Source of the DNA: Haloplanus sp. CK5-1
GTDB taxonomy: Archaea; Halobacteriota; Halobacteria; Halobacteriales; Haloferacaceae
Assembly: GCF_037201915.1 (NCBI RefSeq)
Contig: NZ_CP147505.1
Location: forward strand, 186,001-250,000
Reading direction: 5' to 3'
Length of the DNA: 64,000 nt
Shown one piece after another: positions 13,878-21,649 of this stretch (position 1 is the stretch's first letter; the number at the start of each line of letters is the position of its first letter). The notes beneath the pieces were generated by a model. The model ran no database searches and was not told the origin of the DNA. It saw only the letters and a program-made list of their open reading frames with translations. The position numbers were made by a program, and so were the translations under genes.

Positions 13878-15596
13878 TTACGCCAACGCGTCCAGCCGGA
13901 ACTCGAAGGCCGCGACCGGCAGTTCGAGGTCGTGTTCGACCAGAACCCGCGGGTGGACCTCGCCGATCACGCCGACCGACTCGCCGTCGATCACCACGTC
14001 GGCCGCACGGCCGTCGATGAACGTCGGGTGGTCGGTCGCCGGTGTCTCGAGGTCGACGCCGAAGCCCCGACACAGCGCCGCCAGACGGGACTTGGCGTCC
14101 TCGTAGGTCGCGTCGTGGCGGGCCAGCACGGCCGCGACGGTGCGGCGCTCCGCGACGCCCGTGTTCTCGTCGGCGTCGGCGCCCGCGGCGAGACCGATCT
14201 CCGCGAGGTCCTGTGGGTACGCCCGGTGGGTGTTGTTCTCCAACACCATCAGCAGGGAGGGGAGCGCCCACGTCCGGAGCATCGTGTAGTCCTCGCTGTA
14301 CGGTTCGGTGATGGTCACCGGCGGGTCGCCGCCGTAGGCGTCGCCGCCGGCTTCGACCCCCATCCGATCGTAGTTCTCGACTTCGGAGATCATGTGGAAG
14401 TTGAGCAGGTCCTCGAAGCCGAGGCCGACGAGCCGTGTCCGCGCGGCCGACTCCAGTTTCGACCGGTCGTGTCGACTCCCGACGGTCGCCACGTCCGGAT
14501 ACCGTGGGTCGAGTTCGTTGAAGCCGTAGGCCCGACCCACGTCGTCGATCAGGTCGAGTGGGTGGAGGACGTCCGTGCGGTACGGCGGGATCGACACCTC
14601 GTAGGTGCCCTCTGCCTCCTCGGGGGCCGCGTCCAGTCCCGACCGCTCGAAGAGGTCGACCGCCTCCTCGACGTCGAGGTCGATCCCGAGCATCGACTCG
14701 ATGCGGTCGTGGGCGACAGTCTTCGTCTCCACCTCGAAGTCGGGGCGGACCAGGCGGCCGTCCGGATACTCGACTGCCACCTCCTCTATCGTCGCACCCC
14801 GGGCGTCGAGCGCGTAACAGATCACGTTGCACATCCGGTCGATGGTCCACTGGTCGGTCCCCGTGAGTTCGACAAAGAGGTTCCGCGAGTCCGTCGACAC
14901 CTCCGTCCGGCGGCCGTTGATGACCGGCGGGAACGAGAACAGGCCGATCTCGTCGTAGATGGCGGGATAGCGGTCGTACCCCTCGACGATCGGCGCGTAC
15001 GTCTCGCCAGTGGGGTGATCGGTGAGCACCTCCGCGGGCGTCATCTCCCGGTCGGCGTCGAGGGGGACGAACCGGTCACCGTCGGGGTCGAGCCCGCGGT
15101 AGGTGATGGCGTTGCCGGCCGGTCCCTCGTCGTTGGGATCGTAGCCCGCCCCTTTCAGCATCGTCAGGTCGTGGATGCCGATGGCCCCCTTCGCGCGCTT
15201 GCGTCCCATCGTGGCGTGGAGTTTCTCCTGCAACTGGATCAGGGAGTCGAGCGCGGCGTCGTCCAGGTCGACGCCACGGATCACCGCGCCGGTGACACGG
15301 GGTCGCTCCTCGGGCACCGACTCGTCGACGACGATGGTCCAGTCGGCGTCGTTCGTGTTCGGGACGTAGACGCCGCGGTCGTCGCCGTACTGGTAGCGCA
15401 ACGAGCGGGCGACGCCCTCGACGGAGAGGCGATCCAGCCGGTCCGGGCCGAACTCCAGTTGCAACAGCCCGTCCTCGGTCTCGCCCTCGAACTCCAGACC
15501 GAGGGCGAACAGGTCCTCCTTCAACTCCTCGTCGCTCTTCTCGTCGTGCCCCGTCAACTCCCGGAGTGCGTCGGGATCGACGTCGACGACGGGCAT
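13878..15596 (-). CDS. pheT: phenylalanyl-tRNA synthetase beta subunit
   Basis: The 572-residue subunit is the archaeal type, beginning MPVVDVDPDALRELTG. It includes the B3/B4-like editing region and the later B5 and catalytic-like domains. It supports the alpha subunit in an alpha2-beta2 enzyme charging tRNA-Phe. Its ATG overlaps the pheS stop (ATGA at 15593-15596 region), so the two subunits are translationally coupled in fixed ratio. About 80 bases separate its end from valS. Confidence 0.96.
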   Translation of the reverse strand: MPVVDVDPDALRELTGHDEKSDEELKEDLFALGLEFEGETEDGLLQLEFGPDRLDRLSVEGVARSLRYQYGDDRGVYVPNTNDADWTIVVDESVPEERPRVTGAVIRGVDLDDAALDSLIQLQEKLHATMGRKRAKGAIGIHDLTMLKGAGYDPNDEGPAGNAITYRGLDPDGDRFVPLDADREMTPAEVLTDHPTGETYAPIVEGYDRYPAIYDEIGLFSFPPVINGRRTEVSTDSRNLFVELTGTDQWTIDRMCNVICYALDARGATIEEVAVEYPDGRLVRPDFEVETKTVAHDRIESMLGIDLDVEEAVDLFERSGLDAAPEEAEGTYEVSIPPYRTDVLHPLDLIDDVGRAYGFNELDPRYPDVATVGSRHDRSKLESAARTRLVGLGFEDLLNFHMISEVENYDRMGVEAGGDAYGGDPPVTITEPYSEDYTMLRTWALPSLLMVLENNTHRAYPQDLAEIGLAAGADADENTGVAERRTVAAVLARHDATYEDAKSRLAALCRGFGVDLETPATDHPTFIDGRAADVVIDGESVGVIGEVHPRVLVEHDLELPVAAFEFRLDALA

Positions 15597-17137
15597 CAGT
15601 GCAACACCTCCGTGGTCCGCAGGAGGTCCAGATCACAGAGCGTCCCGTGCACGTCGCGGATGTCGTCGAAGCCGTACATGAGCATCAGGAGTCGTTCGAG
15701 CGCCAGTCCCCACGCCATCACGTCGCACTCGACACCGAGCGGTCGCAACACCTCCTCGCGGAACATCCCGCTGTTGCCGATTTCGATGAGTTCCCCGGTT
15801 TCGGGGTGGGTGCCGAACAGTTCGAACGAGGGTTCGGTGTAGGGGTTGTAGTGGGGTTTGAACTCCAGATCGGTGATGCCGAACTGCCGGTAGAACTCCT
15901 CGAAGGTACCCATCAGGTCCCGGACCGAGAGGTTCTCCGCCATCACCCAGCCCTCGATCTGGAAGAACTCCAAGAGGTGCGTCGGATCGAGCGTGTCGTT
16001 GCGGTACACCTTCTCGACGCTGAAGAAGCGCTCGGGAGGTTCGAGGTCGCCGATTTCGGTGCCCGACAGGTAGCGCATCGACAGGGAGGTGGTGTGGCCC
16101 CGGAGGTCGACCGCGCGGGCCACCTCCTCGGTCCACGGCGAGTGGTACCCCTGCCCGTCCTCGCCGACGCCCTCGAGGTGGGCCGAACGGACCCGGTCCA
16201 GTAGGTCTTCGGGAATCGACTCCATCGGGGGCACGTCCAGCGCGAACTGGTCCCAGTGGGTCCGCGCCGGGTGGTCTTGGGGCATGAACAGACAGTCGTT
16301 GATCCAGAACTCCGAGTCGGCGTGGGGACCCTCCATCTCGCGAAAGCCCATGCCGACGAGCGTCTCCTTGACGCGTTCGGCGGTCTGACGGAGGATGTGG
16401 ACCGAGCCACCCCGCTCCTCGGGGGCGTCGGCCTCGACGTTGTACGCCGAGAACTCGGCGTCGCGCCACTCGCCGGAGGTGAGCATCTCGGGCGTGAGGC
16501 GGTCGACCGTCTCCGCCGTCTCGACACCCTCCATCAGCGCGGTCACACCCGCGTCGGTGAGCGTGACCGAGCGGACGGCCCGCTCCCGGCGGTCGACGAG
16601 GCCGCGCCGGACGAGTCCGTCGAGGGCGTCGGATTCCTCGACGGCCTGCGGCCGGCTTCCCGAGGAGTGTGGCTCCTCGCCGTCGCCGGAAGAAAGCGAC
16701 GCGAGCGCCGCCGCCTCCGGATCGGCGTCCGGGTCGGCGTCCGGGTCGGCGGTGATCTCACCCGAATCGACGTCGCCGTAGCTCTTGCGGGCGTAGTTCG
16801 CCAGCGCGATGTCGACTTCGGGACCGTCGAGGTCGGCCGCGCCGATGACCTGCCCCATCGGGACGGGGGTATCGTCGGCGCCGGCGGCGAGCGCGGCGCG
16901 GTAGAGGCGAACCTCGGGTAGTCCCGCCTCGGCGTAGGTCGCTCCCTCCTCGGTCACCTCGTGGGAGACCGATTCGGACGCCGAGACGGTCACCAACCCC
17001 TCGTCTTCGAGGTCGAACGCCGCGCCGGTCACCGTCGCCGGGTCGAGGTCCGTCGACTCGCTCAACTGTGCTATCGTCCGTTCGTCCGTCGCGCTCGCGG
17101 CTTCCAACACCGCGATCTGTGAGTCCGGAAGTCGCAT
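15596..17137 (-). CDS. pheS: phenylalanyl-tRNA synthetase alpha subunit
   Basis: The 513-residue catalytic subunit of PheRS has an N-terminal winged-helix region (about residues 1-90) and a class II catalytic core. Recognisable core stretches are GFREMEGPHADSEFW, MPQDHPARTHWDQF, RNDTLDPTHLLEFFQIEG and the C-terminal motif 3 region GLALERLLMLMYG. An acidic repeat of Asp-Ala-Asp-Pro occurs near residue 130. The mRNA leader is unusually long for a haloarchaeon and contains a Phe-rich mini-ORF with hairpins (17221-17336), which could control synthesis of this enzyme. Confidence 0.96.
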   Translation of the reverse strand: MRLPDSQIAVLEAASATDERTIAQLSESTDLDPATVTGAAFDLEDEGLVTVSASESVSHEVTEEGATYAEAGLPEVRLYRAALAAGADDTPVPMGQVIGAADLDGPEVDIALANYARKSYGDVDSGEITADPDADPDADPEAAALASLSSGDGEEPHSSGSRPQAVEESDALDGLVRRGLVDRRERAVRSVTLTDAGVTALMEGVETAETVDRLTPEMLTSGEWRDAEFSAYNVEADAPEERGGSVHILRQTAERVKETLVGMGFREMEGPHADSEFWINDCLFMPQDHPARTHWDQFALDVPPMESIPEDLLDRVRSAHLEGVGEDGQGYHSPWTEEVARAVDLRGHTTSLSMRYLSGTEIGDLEPPERFFSVEKVYRNDTLDPTHLLEFFQIEGWVMAENLSVRDLMGTFEEFYRQFGITDLEFKPHYNPYTEPSFELFGTHPETGELIEIGNSGMFREEVLRPLGVECDVMAWGLALERLLMLMYGFDDIRDVHGTLCDLDLLRTTEVLH

Positions 17138-17222
17138 TCTTGTTCGTATTCACCGAAGCCGGTCAGTTAGCAGTTCCGAAGGGGTCGCGTGGCCGGTCGA
17201 GCGGCCGAGCGAGCCGGTTTCG

Positions 17223-17248
17223 TCCGCCCGCCGCGGGCGGAGTCCGCC
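17223..17248 (-). promoter_or_regulatory. mutually exclusive hairpins before pheS
   Basis: Directly after the mini-ORF stop, GGCGG (17248-17244) can pair with CCGCC (17240-17236), or TCCGCCC (17241-17235) can pair with GGGCGGA (17229-17223). The middle segment is shared, so only one stem can form. The second stem (7 pairs, loop of 5) is stronger. No U-run follows it, so if it acts, it may act on translation or on a pausing polymerase. Confidence 0.45.
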
Positions 17249-17252
17249 GGCC

Positions 17253-17336
17253 TCAGACGGCGAGGAAAAAGAACCCGAACCCCGGCTCGGTCGCTTCGCG
17301 GGCGAGCGTGTCGGTCGTGGCGGGGTCGGTCGCCAT
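17253..17336 (-). CDS. 27-codon Phe-rich leader-type ORF upstream of pheST
   Basis: The ORF starts at ATG 17336 and ends at TGA 17255-17253. Phe codons occupy positions 20, 22, 23 and 24 of 27 (peptide end PGFGFFFLAV). A CGTTTTTG box (17361-17368) lies 25-30 bases before the ATG, the same form and spacing as upstream of lipA in this window, so the ORF would be translated from a leaderless transcript. It lies in the intergenic gap after trpS and before the gene for Phe-tRNA synthetase. This resembles the bacterial pheST leader peptide, which is inference. It could instead be an unrelated tiny protein, or the T-rich run could be a trpS terminator. Confidence 0.45.
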   Translation of the reverse strand: MATDPATTDTLAREATEPGFGFFFLAV

Positions 17337-17360
17337 ACCCGTTCGATTCGGGCCGCGAGA

Positions 17361-17370
17361 CAAAAACGTT
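17361..17370 (-). promoter_or_regulatory. TATA box of the pheS leader ORF
   Basis: AACGTTTTTG on the minus strand is centred 27 bases before ATG 17336, matching the haloarchaeal TTTWWW-type TATA position for leaderless transcripts. The same core precedes lipA at 27220-27228. Confidence 0.5.
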
Positions 17371-17378
17371 CCCCACCG

Positions 17379-18995
17379 TCAGTGGTCGTCGCCGGCGACG
17401 CCCCGCCGGTCCGAGTCGAGGTCGATGTCGACGTCCTCAAGGACCGCCTCCATCTCCTCGCGTTTCTCTTGGTGGTCTTCGAGGAACTCGCGCATGAGTT
17501 CGGCGGCCTGCTCTTTGCAGCCGCCACAGAGCCGCTCGCCGCCGACACACTCCTCGTACACCTCGGTCGCGAAGTCGTCGTCGTCGCCGGCCAGCAGGTA
17601 GGCGTACAGTTCGTAGACGGGGCAGTCGTCGGCCTCGCCGCCGAGTTCCCGCTGTTTCTCGGCCGTCTCGCGGCCACCCGTCGTCGCCGCCTTTACTTTG
17701 TCGTAGCCGTCCTCGGGGTCGTCGAGCAGGGAGATGTGACTCGCCGGCACGGAGGAGGACATCTTCCCGCCCGTCAGTCCGGTCATGAAGCGGTGGTAGA
17801 TCGAGGAGGGCGCACGGAAGCCGTAGCCGCCGTGGTCGAGTTCCACCTCGCGGGCGAGTTCCTCCGCGGCCGCCCGATCCATCCCGAAGGCGTCGACGTG
17901 TTCGTCGTACCGGCGTTTCTCGCCCGGTATCGCCTCGATCAGCGCGTCGAACGCCTCCTCGGTGGCGTTGCGGTCGAGGAAACGGACCCGAGGACGGAGC
18001 GGTTCCTTTCCGGCCGCCCGGAGTTTCTCGATGGCGGCGTCGCGGTCGGCGTCGGGAGTCATCTCCGTATCGAGCCAGTCGGCGGCGTCCGCACAGCGAA
18101 CCGGATCCCCGTCGTCGGAGGCGAGTGCGCCGTAGGCGGCCGCGAGGTGGTCGCGTTCCCCGGGATCGGCCGCGAAGGAGGCGTACGCCTCGGTCACTTT
18201 GAAGTAGCGCGTCCGCGCGGCCACGTCCCGCGCCAGCCGCATGTGGGGGTCCTGATCCGGGCCGACCGGGATGACCGTCGGCTTGGGCTCCTCCAGTTGG
18301 GGGTAGAGGATGTCGGCTATCTGCGTGACGACGGACTGCATGTGCGAGACTGAGGTCTCGCCGTCGAAGCCGTAGATGCCCTCGAACTCGGCGAATCTGG
18401 CCTTCGATCCGAGTTCGAACGCGAGGTCCTGCACCTCGCGGTTGGTCGACTGGCGGTAGAGTTCCCCCTCCTCGGGATCGAAGCCGAGGGCGAGCAGGGA
18501 GAGCAGGTAGTCGCGGGCGTGCTCGTCGATCTCGTCCCACGAGAGGCCACGGGCGCTGTGGGCTTCGAGGTCGGCGATCAGGCCGTAGGCGTCCGCGCCC
18601 CGCTCCTGGTGCCAGACGATCTCGTCGAAGACGAGTTTGTGACCGATGTGGGGGTCGCCGGTGGGCATAAAGCCCGAGAGGACGGCCGCGTCCTCGCCCT
18701 CGCGGAGGGCACGGGCGACGGGGCGGTAGTCGCGGTGGCCGAAGATGACCCCCCGGCGCATCAGGTAGTGGGGCTCCGGCACGTCGGGGAGAACCTCGTC
18801 GAAGGCCTCGATGCCGAACTCGTCGAACAGTTTGCGGTAGTCGGCGACGGTCGACGACCCCCAGGGGTCGAGCGCGACGTCGTCCGCGCCGGCGGCGGTG
18901 CCACCGTCGGTCGCGGCGTTGTCGGCGGCCGTCTCGTCGACGGCCGCGTCGCTCGGGGCCTCGCTGTCGGCGTCCTGCGGGGTGTCTCGTGTCAT
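17379..18995 (-). CDS. trpS: tryptophanyl-tRNA synthetase
   Basis: The 538-residue archaeal-type enzyme carries the HIGH box HIGH in TGDPHIGHKL and the KMSKS-like loop KMSSS in GGKMSSSVPAS. The first 45 or so residues are an Ala/Asp-rich, probably disordered extension typical of halophiles. A CPVYELYAYLL and a CCG-type cysteine region (ERLCGGCKEQ) occur near the end. The ATG follows the endA stop after a single base, so the pair is one operon. TrpS and EndA both concern tRNA-Trp, whose haloarchaeal precursor carries an intron. Confidence 0.97.
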   Translation of the reverse strand: MTRDTPQDADSEAPSDAAVDETAADNAATDGGTAAGADDVALDPWGSSTVADYRKLFDEFGIEAFDEVLPDVPEPHYLMRRGVIFGHRDYRPVARALREGEDAAVLSGFMPTGDPHIGHKLVFDEIVWHQERGADAYGLIADLEAHSARGLSWDEIDEHARDYLLSLLALGFDPEEGELYRQSTNREVQDLAFELGSKARFAEFEGIYGFDGETSVSHMQSVVTQIADILYPQLEEPKPTVIPVGPDQDPHMRLARDVAARTRYFKVTEAYASFAADPGERDHLAAAYGALASDDGDPVRCADAADWLDTEMTPDADRDAAIEKLRAAGKEPLRPRVRFLDRNATEEAFDALIEAIPGEKRRYDEHVDAFGMDRAAAEELAREVELDHGGYGFRAPSSIYHRFMTGLTGGKMSSSVPASHISLLDDPEDGYDKVKAATTGGRETAEKQRELGGEADDCPVYELYAYLLAGDDDDFATEVYEECVGGERLCGGCKEQAAELMREFLEDHQEKREEMEAVLEDVDIDLDSDRRGVAGDDH

Positions 18996-18996
18996 G

Positions 18997-20064
18997 TTAT
19001 GGCGTGAGTCGGTCGATCGAGAGCCAGTCTATCCCCTCGTTCACGTCGGTCAGCGCAAAAACCATTCGTTTCCGGACCCCACCGGCGAGGCGCACGTCGA
19101 GCGAGAGGTCCCGAGGGAGGAACGTGTGATCGGGCGCGACGACCCGGATCAGACGCGTCGAGTGGCCCATCTCGTCGACAGTCGTGAACCCGTCGTAGGT
19201 GCGGAAATCCGCGCCGAACTTGAACCCGCTCTTCGGGACGCTCCCCGCCGCCCGGAGCGCCGCGTACGCGCGGAGGCGCCGGTCGAACCGCTCTCCCTCG
19301 ACGGCACGGCCGCGCTCGACGACGCGGGGTTCGGCGATCGAGAGGGCGTCCCGCCGGGCGAGATACGCCGCCTCAACCAAGGACAGTTGCAGCGGCCCGC
19401 CGTCCGCGTCGCGGCCCCGGAGCCGCTGGCCGTAGAACCCACGGTCGTGGAGTGATTCCGGCGGCTCCCACACTACCGCCCGGTCGGCGAGGAGCGAGGC
19501 CGCCATCCCGGTCGGCGGGTCGTACCGCGACGTTTCGTCGTCCGCGCCGGCGTCGCCCTCGGGACCGGGGCGGCCCGTCTCGAAGTAGGTGAGTTCTCCC
19601 TCCTCGTCGACGACGGCGAGAGTCACGTCGCCGAGGCCGGCCGCGGCGATGGTCTCTCGCTCGCCGGCGACGCGGACGCAGTGGGCGACGGCGTCGTCCG
19701 CCGGTCCCTTTCCGCGTGGATACACCACGAAGTCCGCTCCGTGGGGGTCCTCAACCCAACCATCGCGGGCGGGCGAGAGGTAGAAGCCCCGGTCACGGAG
19801 GTCCTTGTAGACGACGAAGTGGAGGGCTGCGTCGGTGGCGACGAGGAAGGTCCGGAAATCGAGAGCGTCGGCGTCCCCACCGTCCGCAGGCGTGACCACG
19901 GTGTCGAGGTCGCCACGGAAGAGGAGGTGTGCAGCCTCCACCGGCGCGAGTTCGATCCGGTTGCCGTCGAGTGGACGGCCGTAGCCGCGGGCGTCGTAGA
20001 AGCGCTGGCGGGCGTCGCCGCCGACGCGGACCACGCCCTCCTCGACCTCGAAGGTCCCCTGCAT
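18997..20064 (-). CDS. endA: tRNA-splicing endonuclease EndA, tandem-repeat form
   Basis: The 355-residue protein has two related halves, the form found in haloarchaea where two subunits are fused. It cuts bulge-helix-bulge motifs in pre-tRNA and pre-rRNA. The catalytic half contains SGFKFGADFRTYDG, then GHSTRLIRVV with the active-site histidine region, and a conserved Lys follows in VRKRMVFALTD. The start at 20064 (MQGTFEVEEG) is chosen because CCCTTTACCC (20086-20095) lies about 26 bases upstream; longer frames extend into the neighbouring gene. One base separates it from trpS. Confidence 0.93.
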   Translation of the reverse strand: MQGTFEVEEGVVRVGGDARQRFYDARGYGRPLDGNRIELAPVEAAHLLFRGDLDTVVTPADGGDADALDFRTFLVATDAALHFVVYKDLRDRGFYLSPARDGWVEDPHGADFVVYPRGKGPADDAVAHCVRVAGERETIAAAGLGDVTLAVVDEEGELTYFETGRPGPEGDAGADDETSRYDPPTGMAASLLADRAVVWEPPESLHDRGFYGQRLRGRDADGGPLQLSLVEAAYLARRDALSIAEPRVVERGRAVEGERFDRRLRAYAALRAAGSVPKSGFKFGADFRTYDGFTTVDEMGHSTRLIRVVAPDHTFLPRDLSLDVRLAGGVRKRMVFALTDVNEGIDWLSIDRLTP

Positions 20065-20122
20065 ACCCGTGTGGCGGCGGGGCGCGGGTAAAGGGTCTGC
20101 GGTGGCTGCCGACGACCGCCGG

Positions 20123-20851
20123 TCAGCCGTCCCACCGGTCGCAGGTGCCGTCCAGACACCGCCTCCCCGTCGCCGTCTCGAAGACCGGGAGACCACACGG
20201 ACAGTCGTCGACGAAGACGCCCGCGGGAACGGTGAAGGCCGTCTCGCAGTCGGGGTAGCCGTCACAGCCCGCGAGCAGGCGACCCTTGCGCCGGATGATC
20301 CGGAGGTCGTCCCCGCAGTCCGGACACGTCCACGCGCGGTCGAACCGTTCGCGAACGACCCCGTCGAGTGGCTGGCAGGCGCGGTCGATACACACCTCGA
20401 ACGTCGCGCCGCGGTCGACGGACACGAGTGGCAGACCGCAGTCCGAACAGGCCGAATCGAGGACGGTCGCCCCGGCGACCAGCGGATACCGAGTGTCGGT
20501 ATCGGCGTCGACGACCGCACCGTCCGCCCTGATCAGGGCTCCCCCGGACTCGGGGTGGGTGCCGACGGGGACGCCCGCCGCCGACGCCCGGTACACCGAC
20601 TTTCGGATTCGGTCGGCGGTCACCCGGAGTCGGCGGTCGTCGAGACGGGCGGTGAGACCGACCCCCGGACCGTCCCGTTCGACGGTGACGCTGTCGGCAC
20701 GGGTGAGCCACGCCACCGGCTGGTACCCGCCTGCGTCGTGGACGAGGACGGTCCGGTCGGGCTTGACGAGGACGAGCACCCGCCCCCGGTAGGTCCGGTC
20801 GTCGGTCTCGACGGTACAGTCGCCGGCGAACGCGCGGATGGCGTCTGGCAT
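20123..20851 (-). CDS. NucS N-terminal-like domain with C4 zinc ribbons
   Basis: The 242-residue protein begins with a domain resembling the dimerisation/DNA-binding part of endonuclease NucS (GRVLVLVKPDRTVLVHDAGGYQPVAWL). It then has several zinc-binding sites: CSDCG, a CIDRAC, CPDCG plus a Cys in CDGYPDC like topoisomerase I C4 fingers, and CPCG with a final Cys. The nuclease half of NucS is absent. It probably binds single-stranded DNA or branched DNA. A GGTTTTCG box lies about 29 bases upstream. It is divergent from the HAD gene. Confidence 0.75.
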   Translation of the reverse strand: MPDAIRAFAGDCTVETDDRTYRGRVLVLVKPDRTVLVHDAGGYQPVAWLTRADSVTVERDGPGVGLTARLDDRRLRVTADRIRKSVYRASAAGVPVGTHPESGGALIRADGAVVDADTDTRYPLVAGATVLDSACSDCGLPLVSVDRGATFEVCIDRACQPLDGVVRERFDRAWTCPDCGDDLRIIRRKGRLLAGCDGYPDCETAFTVPAGVFVDDCPCGLPVFETATGRRCLDGTCDRWDG

Positions 20852-20926
20852 GGGAGCGGTGGGGCGCCCTCCCGCCCGAAAACCCTCGGACGAAGGTCTT
20901 TCAGCGATGGCCGATCGAAGGCGCGC

Positions 20927-21565
20927 ATGGACGCGGTGCTCTTCGACATGGACGGCGTGATCGTCGACACCGAGGAGTTCTGGCGCGAGCGCGAGGCGGA
21001 AGTGATCCTCCCCACGGCGGTCGCGGCGGGCGACCCGAAGCAGTCCGAGATACGGGGGATCAACTACCGCGAAACCTACGACTACCTGGCCGAGCGCTAC
21101 GAGGTGGCGATGGGGCGCGAGGCGTTTCTGGACCTCTACGAGTCGGCTGCGGCGGAGCTCTACGAGTCGGCCGACCTCATGCCGGGGTTCCGGGATCTAC
21201 TCGCGGCGCTCCACGACCGCGGCCTGCAGGTCGCGGTCGTCTCCTCCAGTCCCCCGTCGTGGATCGAACGGGTGGTCGAGCGGTTCGACCTCGACGTGGA
21301 CGCCACGGTGAGCACCGAGGACGTCGACGGTCCCGGCAAGCCGGAACCGGACGTGTACGCGGCCGCGGCAGCGCGACTGGGCGTCGATCCGGGCGACTGC
21401 GTCGCCGTCGAGGACTCCCCAAACGGCGTCCGGGCGGCGACGCGGGCCGGGATCGTAACTATCGCCTACGGCGGCGATCCCGAGGCGGCGACGTTGGCCG
21501 ACCACGAGGCGGCCGACGCCACGGCGTTGCGGGCGGCGTTCGTCGGTCTCGGCGTCCTATCGTAG
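20927..21565 (+). CDS. HAD superfamily hydrolase
   Basis: The 212-residue protein is a beta-phosphoglucomutase-like HAD phosphatase. Motif I is DMDGVIVDTEE at the N-terminus (nucleophile Asp8), motif II is VVSSSPPSW, motif III Lys is in GKPEPDVY, and motif IV is VEDSPNGVRAA. A helical cap lies between. ATG 20927 is chosen since it puts motif I at the start and GGTCTTTCAG (20895-20904) sits 28 bases before it. The substrate is not predictable from sequence alone. Confidence 0.9.
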   Translation: MDAVLFDMDGVIVDTEEFWREREAEVILPTAVAAGDPKQSEIRGINYRETYDYLAERYEVAMGREAFLDLYESAAAELYESADLMPGFRDLLAALHDRGLQVAVVSSSPPSWIERVVERFDLDVDATVSTEDVDGPGKPEPDVYAAAAARLGVDPGDCVAVEDSPNGVRAATRAGIVTIAYGGDPEAATLADHEAADATALRAAFVGLGVLS

Positions 21566-21616
21566 GGTACGGAGCCGACAGCGAGCACCGTGAGTGTGCG
21601 TACGTGGCGTCCCCGT

Positions 21617-21626
21617 GCTATATTAT
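21617..21626 (+). promoter_or_regulatory. TATA box of the histidine kinase gene
   Basis: GCTATATTAT is centred about 28 bases before ATG 21650, implying a leaderless transcript. Confidence 0.65.
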
Positions 21627-21649
21627 CGGGGATCACGTACCGCCCGTAA

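Noticed and set aside
20069-20926. N-terminal extension of the HAD hydrolase
   Set aside because: It overlaps the minus-strand NucS-like gene and has no HAD features; motif I begins right after ATG 20927.
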